From Onthophagus taurus (Eukaryota; Arthropoda; Insecta; Coleoptera; Scarabaeidae): a DNA stretch of 64,000 bases. A model generated the notes under the pieces. It was given only the letters and a program-made list of their open reading frames with translations. It ran no database searches and was not told where the DNA came from. Location of the stretch: NCBI RefSeq assembly GCF_036711975.1, contig NC_091972.1, forward strand, positions 32,617,001-32,681,000, written 5' to 3'. This document shows, in pieces, positions 21,158-32,340 of this stretch; within the stretch, counting starts at the first letter, position 1; every line of letters starts with the position of its first letter. The position numbers were made by a program, and so were the translations under genes.

Positions 21158-21795
21158 AAATGCACACTTAACTGGACAGTAGCACAAAGTGTCATTTTAC
21201 TGCCGCAAATGGATAGCATAAAGTATTGTTTTGCTGCCGGTGGGCGATAAACATAATTACAGTACGAATGTGGAGAATTGCACGACGAGGTCGTAGACCC
21301 AGTCGTGTAATCACACGAGTACTGTAATTATGCTCTAGCCCACGTGTGATATACAGCATTTTATGTACGACTGCTAAAAATTACTAAAAAATCAATTTCT
21401 TTAGAAAAGTCTATTTGACATTTATAAAAATATTTGATGATGACAAAAATGATTGTTGACAATTTTGAATTGTCAGTTTCAACAACATGTTTACTCATCT
21501 GGAATAAGTGTTTTGAAATGTAAAAACATAACAATTAATGTTTATAATAAATAGTATTGCTTCTCTGTAAGTAGATAGCACTTTTTCTTTTGTATTGTTG
21601 CTCGTTTCAATAAATTAAGTCTGTTCTGATTCACCTCAAATGAGTGCGGTAATGATGACTTATCCAAGCAGTCGTAGATAAAGTACTTTGTCTGCCGCTA
21701 AATGCACAGTTTACTAGATAGTAGCACAAAGTGTCACTTTACTGCCGCGAATGGATAGCATAAAGTATGGTTTTGTTGCCGGTTGGCGATAAAAT
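21158..21795 (+). repeat. ~95-bp direct repeats around a 450-bp spacer
   Basis: The block 21158-21252 (AAATGCACACTTAACTGGAC through TTTGCTGCCG, then GGCGATAAA) recurs with ~10 changes at 21700-21795. The spacer contains inverted copies of ATAATTACAGTAC (near 21254 and 21331). With the palindromes just upstream, this is a structured non-coding repeat cluster, probably a non-autonomous DNA element. Confidence 0.6.
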
Positions 21796-22848
21796 ATTTT
21801 TGTTCGAGTTTTTTCGAATTTAGACCACTGTGGCGGCGCGGCGATCGGTTTTTATGACTCTGTCACTTTCCTACTGTAGTTGTAAAATGAACAAAGACGG
21901 GGTTGCAACAGGTAGTTTCCCATTGTAGAATGCTGGGATTCCTCACTCAGGGTCACATTAAAGAACACACTTTACTTGCAAATTGTAGAAAAATAATAGG
22001 GTGATATATAAGTACTCATTATCTCTTATCTTCTAAGAAATGTTTTGAGAAGGCATGCATTGTCTAATTACAAAACAGGGCGGAGGATAATTAGATTCTT
22101 TAAAATTTTGTTATTCTATTATTTAGACATTCCTAAAAGTAATATTTAACCCGATCAATCATCACCTCGACATCATCACCTTAAAATTCCCCAACAACCC
22201 CAACTTTTTATAACAGAGGGCGCTAGTGAATCTTAAGGTATGCTTGAAAATAATATAAGGTGTTAACCAGTACTTGTCATTTCATTTTTCTTAATTTTTG
22301 TCGTAAATTATGGATAAATCGCATTTTTTTGGGTATAAGAATCGTTAAAAAATAAAACCATAAATTTTGTAATTTTTATTATTTTTGCAAATTATTCGCA
22401 AACCGTACTATAAAAAATGTATTTGACATTATCACCACCTGGTCAAGTAGGGTGGCTTAATACATACCGAATTTGGAGTTTCTATCTTAAAATTTAGACT
22501 TCAAAAAAGCCTATACCACAACCGATAGGACACCCTGTAAAAAACTTGTGGTATTTTGGCAACTAGGTAGTAGGTAGTACATCTTAGTAAAGTTTCCCGA
22601 TTAAAATCTGAACCATCCTGTATATGTTTTTATTTCACAGTGTTCATAGTTCCTGAGATATTCAATTGTTCTTCCAATGTATACGTTTATATTAAGTATT
22701 TGTATTAAGTATTGTATATAGTGTATTATTAATTTTAAACCGTTTAATAATTTAATAAAGTCATTTTGTATTTGTATGTATTCTTCCATCTGATGGATAT
22801 TGAACATATTCTTTAGCATCCCTTCTTTATCGGTTTGAACCATTCATA

Positions 22849-22878
22849 CCTTGTTTATAGATATACATAGTTATCCAA
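22849..22878 (+). repeat. 30-bp inverted repeat, left copy
   Basis: CCTTGTTTATAGATATACAT and the following AGTTATCCAA are matched perfectly, in inverted orientation, at 26317-26346. Each copy is followed by weakly similar sequence (GTGATGCCTAGATGGC versus CGTGCTGCCTCTAACGG). Confidence 0.6.
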
Positions 22879-23696
22879 AGAATTTAGTTCGTGGTCGTGA
22901 TGCCTAGATGGCAGGGTGACTTATATGTCGCCATTCATGAAAATTTAAATTTTACTATACGCGCCCTAACGTATTACTACGAAAAACGTAAAATAAGTTG
23001 CATATATTTTCGTATTTCTTGCATAGAGAAAAATCGATAATGTGTCCCGAATGTGTCCTTCAAGAATAATATCGAATTGTTGATACTATTCGTCGGTAGG
23101 TACCGATTTGTAAACGCCAAATTTTTTAAGTAGGAGTATGAACTTGTTTTATAAGAGGACACCAACTGCGTTGAATCTTTGTAAGAAGTTTGTTTAAAAG
23201 ACTATATTCAATATACTGAGTAAGGCATTGCAATTGAGACTACCTAATAATAACTCATAAAACATCAATTTTATCAAAAAAATTCATAAAACTTTCATCG
23301 TATAAAGAGGGAAAGTATTTTGAACGATTTTTATTGCATTTTAGAAGCGCCATCAATGTTTTTCATTTGATAAGTATGCTTTTCTAAAGCGGCCCTTACA
23401 CGATCAATAATATTGACAATACCTTAGCATATTGACAATAATATTGACAGTGTAAGATAAAAAATTTTAGTGATGGTAAATATTGATAGAGTATTGATAA
23501 AAATCCGGATTTTTTGATTTTCGGGCATCAATACTGAAAATTGATAACACTATTGACCGTGTAGGGTTGGCGCAAATATTTCCATCAATACTCAGTGTAA
23601 TAAATTCAACATTCAAAATTAAATACCTACTTTTATTTAATTATAACAATAACAAAACATGTCAATCAACGCACTGAAAAACATATGTTATTTTAA

Positions 23697-23814
23697 CCCT
23701 TTAAAGTAAAGGGCAAATTATTTTTTCGTTTTTAGAAACGATTTAGTTGTGGTAATGCAGATATTTGACCTTATTGATAAGTGATCTCTATAGAAGCCAC
23801 TAAGCGTTAAAGGG
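23697..23814. mobile_element. TTAA-flanked MITE (piggyBac-like target)
   Basis: A 118-bp sequence with short inverted ends (CCCTTTAA at left, TTAAAGGG at right) flanked by TTAA at 23693-23696 and 23815-23818. TTAA duplication is the signature of piggyBac-type insertion. No coding capacity. Confidence 0.55.
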
Positions 23815-23879
23815 TTAACCCAGATGATTTGAAAACAGGTTTAATTCTTATTTTCTACATTACACTCAGTTCAGTTCAA

Positions 23880-24430
23880 GCCGCGCGCCTGTGAACAAGT
23901 GATGAAAATGACCGTCCCATTATACGTTCAAGACGATGAAGATACTGTTGGTTCATCCATTACATTCAGTTGGTCTTGTAGGACATATATAAAGGTTTCA
24001 CAGGTTTCTATTACAGCTTTGCTGATAGTTGCATTATAACAGAAAACTTCAAGTTTTCAAAATTTCTTTCTGTGGCCAAGTACCTTAGAGTTAAGGCTAA
24101 TCTTTCCCTAATGCTTGTACTTTCTCTCATATTGCTATCCTGTCTTTACAAAAATGGTTCAACCATCTGTAACAGTTAGTTAAAGGAACTTTCATCCATT
24201 CAAAAGTAACTCTTGAAATCATCAACATCGCAGAGGTTGATTTCTATCAACAGTACTAAATAAGAATATTCATCTCTCTTCTTCAACCATTCTTTTATCC
24301 AGTGTTTGCGTTTCACTCCAAGAGTAGTTCCAAGCGCCAAAATAATAGCTACGCAAGCTTTTGTACGATTATCCTTATTTGGAAAGGAAAAACCGGCAAA
24401 TAACCGAGTAAAACTACGTAGATTCACCCT
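23880..24430 (-). pseudogene. Harbinger transposase, N-terminal remnant
   Basis: The minus strand reads RKHWIKEWLKKRDEYSYLVL, then DFKSYF, a stop, MDESSFN, stop, LLQMVEPFL, stop and TSIRERLALTLRYLATER. This is the N-terminal start of PIF/Harbinger transposases up to the first helices before the DDE nuclease. Further upstream fragments such as FQIIWVNP continue the decay. Four or more stops are present and the DDE residues are absent. Confidence 0.75.
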
Positions 24431-25229
24431 GTTCGTGGTAAAAAGGTAACTTATTGAGCAAACTTATTGACAATAATATTGATCGGGTAAGGTAGTGAAG
24501 TATTGAGACTGGTTACCACGAGGATTGATGGTTGTATCAATAATACTAATAGTAATCAATAATACTGACATTGTCAATATTATTGATCGTGTAAGGGCCG
24601 CTAACGGGTACATGTTTTTTGATAAGCATATTTTTCGAAGAAAAAGCCAATTGAAAAGTTACCTATAATCGCACATAATATATTAACTGCCCAACGTCGT
24701 TAGTAATTCATTTCACGTAACCAATAAAGCATACTTGCATCCAATTACAAAATGAAATTGGCTTTTGGATATCATTCCTGAAGCTCTTAATGTAAACAGC
24801 GTACTAGTGAAATTTATGGCAATGTAAAAATCTAAATACACTGCGTTGGGATACAGCTGAGTCATAAAAAATACGCGAGAAGAAATATGTGGATTATTAC
24901 GAACAACAGCTTAAACATTGAATTTCTTGTAGCGCCTTCTTCTCTATTGAAGATCTTACACAAAATAGGATGTGCCTGTCTAGAAATCTTTGTTCGAATA
25001 AATTTTGGGCAACATTAATATCTCTGACTGCTCCATAAACAAAAGTCATTTTTGTTTTTTCAGCAATCGTGTCACTTTCCATGCATAATTAAAATAAGCA
25101 ATAAAGTTTACTATTTTATAACATAAGTAATTTGTAATTTGCAATTATAAGTAGTTTGCAGGATTTGTTATGTTTTTTGTTCAGACAACACAATAAAGTC
25201 ACCTGGAAAAAGTTCATTAATATACAGGC

Positions 25230-25893
25230 TGATTCTAAATTAATGCGAAAGATTTCAAGGAGTGATTTTTCAGCAAAAATTAAGGAGAGTCTTTCATATA
25301 AGTTTTTGTTCAAAACCCCTTCCCCACCGAGTTACAGTACTCTAAAGTAAGGGGAAAAAATTGTTTTTATTTAATAAATCCACTATGGTGGAATTTAGAA
25401 GATTGAAATTTGGCATTTAACTGTTAATAAAATGACACTTTTTGACGATTTTTATAATCCGAAAATGTTATTACAAGAGGCTGAAAAAATCAACCCCATA
25501 TTACTTTGCATTAGAACTTTTTAATACGTCTACATTTTTCTATTTAAAAACTTGATTTAAATAGTGGGATTCAATACGCAACTTTTTTGTCTCGTGACAT
25601 TTTCTCCTAAAATTGTTAGTTTGATCACAAAAAAATAAAATAATATACAGGCTCAAGTGAATTAATTCAGAGATTGGTTATTATTAGTCAAAGAAATTAA
25701 GTTATGTCAAATTAACAATTTGTTAGTTGTAAAATGTCAAGAGATAAGAAATTTGCAAATTTTTCCCTTAATTTTAGAGGGCTGTAACTTGGAGGAGAAG
25801 GGGTTTTGAACAAAAAGTTATATGAAAGACACCCCGTAATTTTCGCTGAAAAATCATCCCTTGAAATCTTTCACATCAATTTAGAAACACTCG
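25230..25893. repeat. Fold-back repeat, ~137-bp arms
   Basis: The left arm (25230-25367: GATTTCAAGGAGTGATTTTT, GTTCAAAACCCCTTC) is inverted at 25757-25893 (GAAGGGGTTTTGAACAAAAA, AAAAATCATCCCTTGAAATC) with ~85% visible match. The ~390-bp loop has no gene. Non-coding insect-type inverted repeat. Confidence 0.6.
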
Positions 25894-26316
25894 TTTAATA
25901 AAATCAGAAATACATACTTCGTTTTTATTTATTTAATTGAAGAATTCTCTCAAAACTCACCGTTTGTAGTTCCACTACAATTTAAATCGAAAATAATTAT
26001 TTGATTTTTTTTTAATTTTAACAGAGAAAAGTCCTAATTGATTTATTCAATTAGCAAGGCAATTTTTGGTTCTCTGTTATTTAAAAAGGGCAGATATTTT
26101 TTTAAATATTTAGATGTAATGTAAATAAATATTTTACATGTTAAACAATTTCGTGTTCAATCACTTAAATTCAATTCACACAATTGTTCTTTTATTCTGA
26201 GTATGCAACTTCTACTACAAGTTGGATTTTCAATTTTATTTAATTCATTCATAAATGATGTTTTTCTCGTTTGCCCGTTAGAGGCAGCACGAGCTAGAGC
26301 AACCCAACTCGACCGG

Positions 26317-26346
26317 TTGGATAACTATGTATATCTATAAACAAGG
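26317..26346 (-). repeat. 30-bp inverted repeat, right copy
   Basis: Perfect reverse complement of 22849-22878. The two copies enclose 3.4 kb that includes the Harbinger element and the fold-back. They could be ends of one large element or two independent repeat copies. Confidence 0.6.
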
Positions 26347-26776
26347 ATTCATACATGGTAGTTACACATTTCAGCAAAGAGACGAGGAGTCAACTTAGCC
26401 ACTCTCTCCAGTGTTCTATTCTATTCCATAGATTTGGCATATAATAGCTAAACGATTTCTTCAAAGACTCAAGACTAATTTTTATGGAATTCACTAAAAT
26501 ATCCCAGTTTCTTTTTGATTTAATATAAAAATCGATTTCTTGGTAAAATGTTATGAAAAAGCACAGTATCAAACGAAAAAATTAAAAACTTTTAAGTACA
26601 AAATAAAATATTGTAATGTAAACTTTTTTAATTTTAACATTTTAGATAACTATACGAATTAAAGTTTCTACAAGTAAACAACTATAAGTTCATATTTGCA
26701 TATTTTATATGTTTATACCAAGACGGTACAAGTACAGTGACGCTAGAACCACGTAAACACATCAGTCGAGGACATC

Positions 26777-28152
26777 ATGTTGAAGACTTGGGGTTATTAT
26801 CAACTTGAAAATCGATTGCGTAACCTAAGGTGTTGGTCATGTTCGAATAAATTTGAAGATTATTGCTACATGATTTTGATTCCTTTGAATATTTTATGGG
26901 AAATCCACCCTCTTTTTATGGAATTAAAGAGTAAGACATTATAATACAATAATTTAAATTATACTAATAAGTTTAGGATTCACTTCAAATTTAATTAATT
27001 GTGTTAATTTTGTAGACTTTAAGGCGGAATCTGACAACTTTTTGTTTCACTTTGATATTATTAATGTTCAAATTGTAGCTACATGTGTAAATGTAATATT
27101 TATGGTTAATTATAAAAATGTAATGAATTTAATTCATGCTGTTAGCGATTTTAGTCAATTTGAGAAACCGATAAGAATCAAAGTTTTGGATAAATTTTTA
27201 AGCAAAGTCCTTAAATTTCTTCGTATTATCGTATTTGTGTCAGTTACATCAGCATTATATGTCGCGATTTTTGACAAAAATTGTGTTAAATATCGATTAG
27301 ATACAGATTACACTTCTACGTGTAACTTAATAATGGAGTATTATGTACCGTTTAAAGTGAATCGCTATCAACAAGCATTAATGACAATATTTCAATTATT
27401 CTCCTTGACAATTGCGGGAGAAGTTATACTGATTTACATTATATTTATGTATTATACTTTTGAATTATTAACTATTCGTTTGGAAGACATTTCTATGAAA
27501 ATTAACGATATTAAGTTTGATGGAGACAAAGAAAAAAGTTTTAAAAAATTGCAACTTATTATAATGTATCATCAACATACTTTTCGGTAAATTTTACAAC
27601 ATTAAAGTTTAGCATATTCTAAACTAGCTTATCCATAGGATTTTCCATATGGCCACCCCGTTAATTAATAAATTAATTGTGGGGTACAGATTTTGCATTG
27701 TTATTTCAAATACTTTATTGGTTGGAAAAATTATGTTAAATCCTGATATCAGAAGTATTGAATTATTTATTATTGGCAGTGGAGTTTTGTTAATGCACCA
27801 CACTGTTGGACAACGTATCATCAATTACGTAAAAATCTCATACCTGTAAATTACTTATTATCAAAAATTTTGCCTTATTATAGAGTTCAACTGTAAAGGA
27901 TGCAATTTACAACACGAATTGGTACGATGCGGATGTTGCAACTCAAAAAGATATTTTAACATTTCTTTGTATGCTTCAACAACCATTTTATATAAGTTAC
28001 AACATGTTTGGATCTCTGGGTTATGCTGCATTAACCAATGTTAGTGAGTTTGTACATTTTGCGGTTCAATTTGATTTTTTTGTAAATTATTTTAGGATTG
28101 TAAGAAAATGTATGCTTGTTTAAATTCGATGATAAAAATACTGAATCGTTAA
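26777..28152 (+). CDS. Odorant receptor (insect 7-TM OR family), five exons
   Basis: Proposed exons are 26777-26930, 27016-27586, 27690-27828, 27884-28039 and 28096-28152. All have GT/AG borders and compatible phases, giving 358 aa. Insect ORs are inverted seven-helix membrane proteins that form odour-gated cation channels with Orco. Seen: the start MLKTWGYYQLEN, several hydrophobic helices in exon 2, and the family hallmark in exon 4: SSTVKDAIYNTNWYD followed by TFLCMLQQPFY. The short last exon is typical of ORs. Exon 3 is shorter than usual, so the segment normally between HQHTFR and GQRIINY lacks ~35 residues; either an exon border is misplaced or the receptor is damaged. AATAAA lies at 28238, 86 bases after the stop. 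The family call is solid, the exact model less so. Confidence 0.8.
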
Positions 28153-28545
28153 ATTTTGCGAGAAAAATCAACGATGTTATCAAATATATGAAAAATATAA
28201 TAGTTTTGTGTTTCTATGTAGAGGAATAATAATGTTAAATAAAAGCACATCTTAAAGTTTTATTGATGTTATTATTTATTATTAACACTTTTACGATTTA
28301 TGTAATATCTTCTTGATGCATTTATGATTATGATTATAAAATTATTCAATAATTAGTTTTAGGTTAATGTTGTTATTTTCAAAATAATTAGCTTTTACCA
28401 CAGTTTGGAACTTAGACTTTTGGTTAACACATTTGCTGGCATATTGGCTGTTTATAAATATTTAACATGAAACAACTTAGCATCACCTTTTATAAAATCA
28501 TATCACGCCAATATGTTTGCTTCATTTATCATTTAATGGTGTTAC
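28153..28545. other. OR 3' flank, no gene seen
   Basis: Apart from the AATAAA at 28238-28243, this AT-rich stretch shows nothing that can be supported. Confidence 0.4.
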
Positions 28546-28549
28546 AGCC

Positions 28550-29945
28550 AGAGTCCTACCTTGGCCACCCGAATGCATTGTTTCCAACCTTTCCGGTCCA
28601 GTGATCGTGTTCTCCACATCGGAATTTTCAGAATTGACTTGCTATCCTTATTGACTGAATCCTCTCAGCGTTTTCTTGGCTTTCCGACTGACTTCCTTCC
28701 CTCCACCCTTGTTCATTACGCACGTATGGGTATTCTTTCTTCATCCATCTATATAATGCCTGATTGTATAGGATTCGCTACATATCCTGTTCTTTCACTG
28801 GTCTGAGGATTCGTTGTAGCACGGTTCTCTCAAAGGCTGCTTTACGTAATGGCGTTTCACTGCCATAGCAGAGCACAATTCTGACTGTGGTCTTGAAGAT
28901 TTGCAGCTTCGTCTCTCTGTGGACGTCTTTACATTTCATAATTGGAAGTATCGTGTAGTATGCTTTATTCGCCATCATATGTCCTTGATTTCGTTGATTT
29001 CATTGCTGTCCACAGAGGGGTAGGTTCCTAGATATATGATATAATCCACCCTCTTTATATTAGTGTCCAATCCTGTCTGATTGGTACGTTTTCCCGTGAC
29101 TGCACCATGACTTTCGTTTTGTCGCCGTTAATGCGACATCTATGCTATCGTATCGAGTCTAACTAAAAATTCCTTGGTGTGATTACGCTATTATGTTTAT
29201 GTCGTCAGCATATGCCACAATCTGCGACGTCTTAAAGAGTAGCGTCCCTTAGAAAATTTTCTTATAACGTACTTCAAAGCCAGGTTTGAGGTTTACTTTA
29301 GTCTGGAGAGGTTTTGGAAGGTTGGTATCAAGTCCTTCTGGATCCCCTGAACCTTCCGCATAGGTTTAATCCGGTATTCAATGATCTTAGTTAAGATTTT
29401 GTAAGACATGCACAACATTAAGTTCCCTCTGTAATTTTAGCAGCGAAGTTTATCGCTTCTTTGTATATCGGATCTTTCGTACGTCCACATTTAGGACACC
29501 ATAACGTGATTTTTCTCAACAATGTAGTCCCCACCGCTTTTGAGGAGTTCCATCGATATGTCATCTATGCCCGGCATCTTGTTCCTTTTCTAGCTTCTGA
29601 TGACATCTTTCATTTCCTCTACTGTTGGCAGATTCATTGTGCTTCGATCGTCGCCAGCGCCTCGGTCAGGTAGTGATTTATAGTAGCAGTCTGCGATGAA
29701 TAATGAATATTGCCCCATCTCGTTTTTATTTCTTCCCCATTGCCGATTATATCTCCCATAATGTTCTTATAGAGGCTCGTTCTCGGTTGGTATTCTCCTT
29801 TCCAGTTTTTAACTAGGGCATAAGATGCCGTCGGGTTGCTGGATTTAAACTCTTCGTCCATGTTACACAAGTAGTATAATAATGAGAGTTCTGGACCGGA
29901 AGTTGCTCCTGGTGCTCCTCCTGTGACGTGACGCTCCAATGTTAT
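28550..29945 (-). pseudogene. Non-LTR reverse transcriptase, decayed
   Basis: Minus-strand order from 29945: LTEALATIEAQ and EEMKDVIRS, stop, RNKMPGIDDISMELLKSG (RT block 1), YKILTKIIEYRIKP, then VAYADDINIIA (catalytic YADD, ~29205). It ends with the C-terminal GTYPSVDSNEINE segment and, at 28978-28778, KLQIFKTTVRIVLCYGSET with VLQRILRPV. The catalytic Asp pair is visible, but many frameshifts, stops and deletions remove activity. It belongs to the same broad endonuclease/RT class as the fragments at 9830 and 45440. Confidence 0.75.
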
Positions 29946-30311
29946 AACACAGAATAATCAGTAATAACACTGACATCGATTCGTTTGATGTTGGTGCACA
30001 TCGTATTGTGACCTCGATTTAAAACCCGCCATCTTATCACGAGTTACCAAAGGCACAGAATAACCAGAAGTGACCACAGAATAACGTGGCAATATCACGT
30101 TATTCTCTGGTAATAAGTATAGGGAGCGGTACCAGCTTAAATCTGGGAGGGATCTTAGGTTGGTAATGGAAAAGTAACTAGATCTGGTGATTTTTAAAAA
30201 AAGTAACTAGAAAAATTTTAAAAATTCGCGCCATCTTGCGGTGTGTAGCGAAACTAGACGGGTAAATTTGTGATGGATTTTATCAGATAAACAACAAATG
30301 GCGTTGTGTTG

Positions 30312-30605
30312 TATTTCCCTGTATCTCGGCTATTCGGAAACGTAAAAACGGGCTCTAATAGATTTTTTCATGTAGAATCCAATGGTGCATGTAGAATTTT
30401 TCTAGTCATCACGGTTTTTGAGTTATAAAGAGTTAAGTATTTTAGAAGTTGAGTATTCAGTATTTGAATTGTGTTTATAACTCAAAAACCGTGATGACTA
30501 GAAAAATTCTACGTGCACCATTGGATTCCACGTGAAAAAATCTATTAGAACCCGTTTTTACTTTTTTACCAAGTTTCCGGATAGCCGAGATACAGGAGGT
30601 GTCTG
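30312..30605. repeat. Fold-back repeat with ~125-bp arms and a short loop
   Basis: The arms share CGGTTTTTGAGTTATAA / TTATAACTCAAAAACCG, TAGAAAAATTCTACGTGCAC and TCTCGGCTATTCGG / CCGGATAGCCGAGA. They are separated by about 40 bases of AT-rich loop. Transcribed, this would form a long near-perfect RNA hairpin. Confidence 0.7.
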
Positions 30606-30849
30606 AAAATCGTAAATTTCAAACACTCCTCCCTGTATATCAAAAACGAAGAAGGCTATGAAAATTTGGTTTACGCCATTGTAAGGTTCACAAAAAAGTA
30701 GCTTAGGTTCGCGAAAGCCGCAACTTTCTATCTTTCATAATAACTGAGATACCCTGCAAACCCATCGAACTTGGACATGAAATTCTGCGCAACTAGACCG
30801 TTACAAATTTTTAGGTTTTATGCTTCGTACGTTTCTGAGATTTTACGTG

Positions 30850-31060
30850 TAGGAGCTATTCCTCCCAATCTTTCGATTTAAAATAATTTCAAGATGGCTG
30901 CCACATCCAGTATACCGGAAGTAGCCTACAACTTTGTTATTTTAAACGAAATGCTACAATTTTTATTGGATATTTGAATTGAAAAACAGGTTTGTTTAAT
31001 CAAAAATCACAATCCAAAATTCACTCGCAAAAAGAGAACCGCAAAAATTCCGTCTTATTG
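30850..31060 (-). repeat. Dispersed repeat, copy 2
   Basis: Inverted relative to 19195-19330 and to 32190-32340. Shared with the latter: CAATCTTTCGATTTAAAATA, ATCAAAAATCACAAT and CCGCAAAAATTCCGT. Confidence 0.5.
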
Positions 31061-31261
31061 TTTACATACATAGTTTGTACTTTTACAATAGAAAGACAGT
31101 CCAAAGCCTATAGAGAAATATCGAAATTATGATCATTTGTGAGTCAAAGTGCCAAAATCCAGCTTTTTCTATTTCTGTAATATTTCTCAAAAAGCACGAA
31201 ATACAGTGGTTCATTCAGTTTATTTTGATTGTAACATTTAGGTATTAATAAAATAGTATGC

Positions 31262-31815
31262 ACAAGTCTTAGAAACAACTTTGCCCCCCGCTTTGCCTTT
31301 GAGAATCCGTCTCTCTTATGAGGAACCAGATATAGTCTCCCATCATTCTTTCATGTCAAATTCCCTGATAATGCCGCTCAATGTTCTTCATTTGTTGGTG
31401 GAATCTTTCGCCATGTTCGTCACTTACGTCACTAAGGAATTTAGGGGAAGAAATTTAAGTGTGAGTGTAAAAAATGAATTTTTAGAAACATATTTACACC
31501 GGTTGGAAAAAATTAAAATAAAATTAAACATATAACTGAATATAGTTTATTTGTAAACTGCCTACATCCCCGTAGCTTTTGAATTGTACATCGAAATTAA
31601 ATTTAGAATAAAAAACGTGTCAATCCTTCATAGTTTTTTATTCTGTTTTTTTGTTCTTGAAGATTCTCAGCTGCTATTCCAAAATATTGGAGATAATTTT
31701 CTTGTACCAAATTAGTAAATTTACGACGTATGTCTTGACGACATATTTACCACACAGATAACAGAAATTAAGGGGGTCGTTTTCACACTCAAAAACTCGT
31801 TGTCTTTTACTCATT
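31262..31815 (-). pseudogene. Decayed cysteine-rich repeat-family gene (copy 2: both ends)
   Basis: The minus strand begins MSKRQRVFECENDPLNFCYL, then CGK (N-terminal Cys pair, 31815-31740). After a frame change it continues DIRRKFTNLVQENYLQYFGI. It ends with LSDVSDEHGERFHQQMKNIE, then RHYQG and MMGDYIWFLIRET (31435-31290). These are the N-terminal and C-terminal parts of the family whose middle survives at 5166-6180. The whole middle is deleted here. Function unknown; likely mobile-element derived. Confidence 0.6.
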
Positions 31816-32189
31816 TTATAATCAAGTATACAATTAAACTATGTTACACGATACAATTTGTGAACAACTGATTAACGCTGAATATGGAACTCGAATGAAT
31901 AACTTTAGCAATCTTACTCTCTACGAAACCTTCCCTTACGGTAGTGGGGGTTTTTATGATGCTCACTTTTTTCTTAACATTCCAGGAAAAAACGTTTTCA
32001 TTTGACCACGAGAAATATATTTATTTTAATATTGTTCAAGTATCCTTAAATAAATTAAAATATCCTTTTTCAGGTAAACTTAATTCACTGAGTAAAACGG
32101 CAATATACGTTAGGAATACCGAAAAATATAGAAACAGGAAAAACCTGGGCATCTTCCCATTGTAAAAGTACAAACCCTATGTAAAAAAA

Positions 32190-32340
32190 ACGGAATTTTT
32201 GCGGCTCTCCAAGGCGTTTGAGTGAATTTTGTATTGTGATTTTTGATCAAACAAAACTGTTTTTCAAATCATGTATCCAATAACAATTGCCAATAATCTT
32301 GAAATTATTTTAAATCGAAAGATTGGTATGAATAGATACA
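32190..32340 (+). repeat. Dispersed repeat, copy 3
   Basis: Inverted partner of 30850-31060, carrying ACGGAATTTTTGCGG, ATTGTGATTTTTGATCAAAC and TATTTTAAATCGAAAGATTG. The pair encloses the decayed gene at 31262-31815. Confidence 0.5.

Larger units (their letters stand above)
23388..24601 (-). mobile_element. PIF/Harbinger element, internal-deletion derivative
   Basis: The termini are 32-bp perfect inverted repeats beginning GCGGCCCTTACACGATCAAT (23389 and 24601 inward). TAA lies on both sides (23385-23387 and 24602-24604), the 3-bp target duplication typical of PIF/Harbinger. The right half encodes the N-terminus of a Harbinger transposase on the minus strand. The catalytic core is deleted, so the element is non-autonomous. 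A TTAA-flanked MITE sits inside it at 23697-23814. Confidence 0.8.

Noticed and set aside
30060..30110. Short hairpin CAGAATAACGTG / CACGTTATTCTCTG as a terminator or regulatory element
   Set aside because: Eukaryotic context and repeat-rich surroundings; most likely a repeat end.
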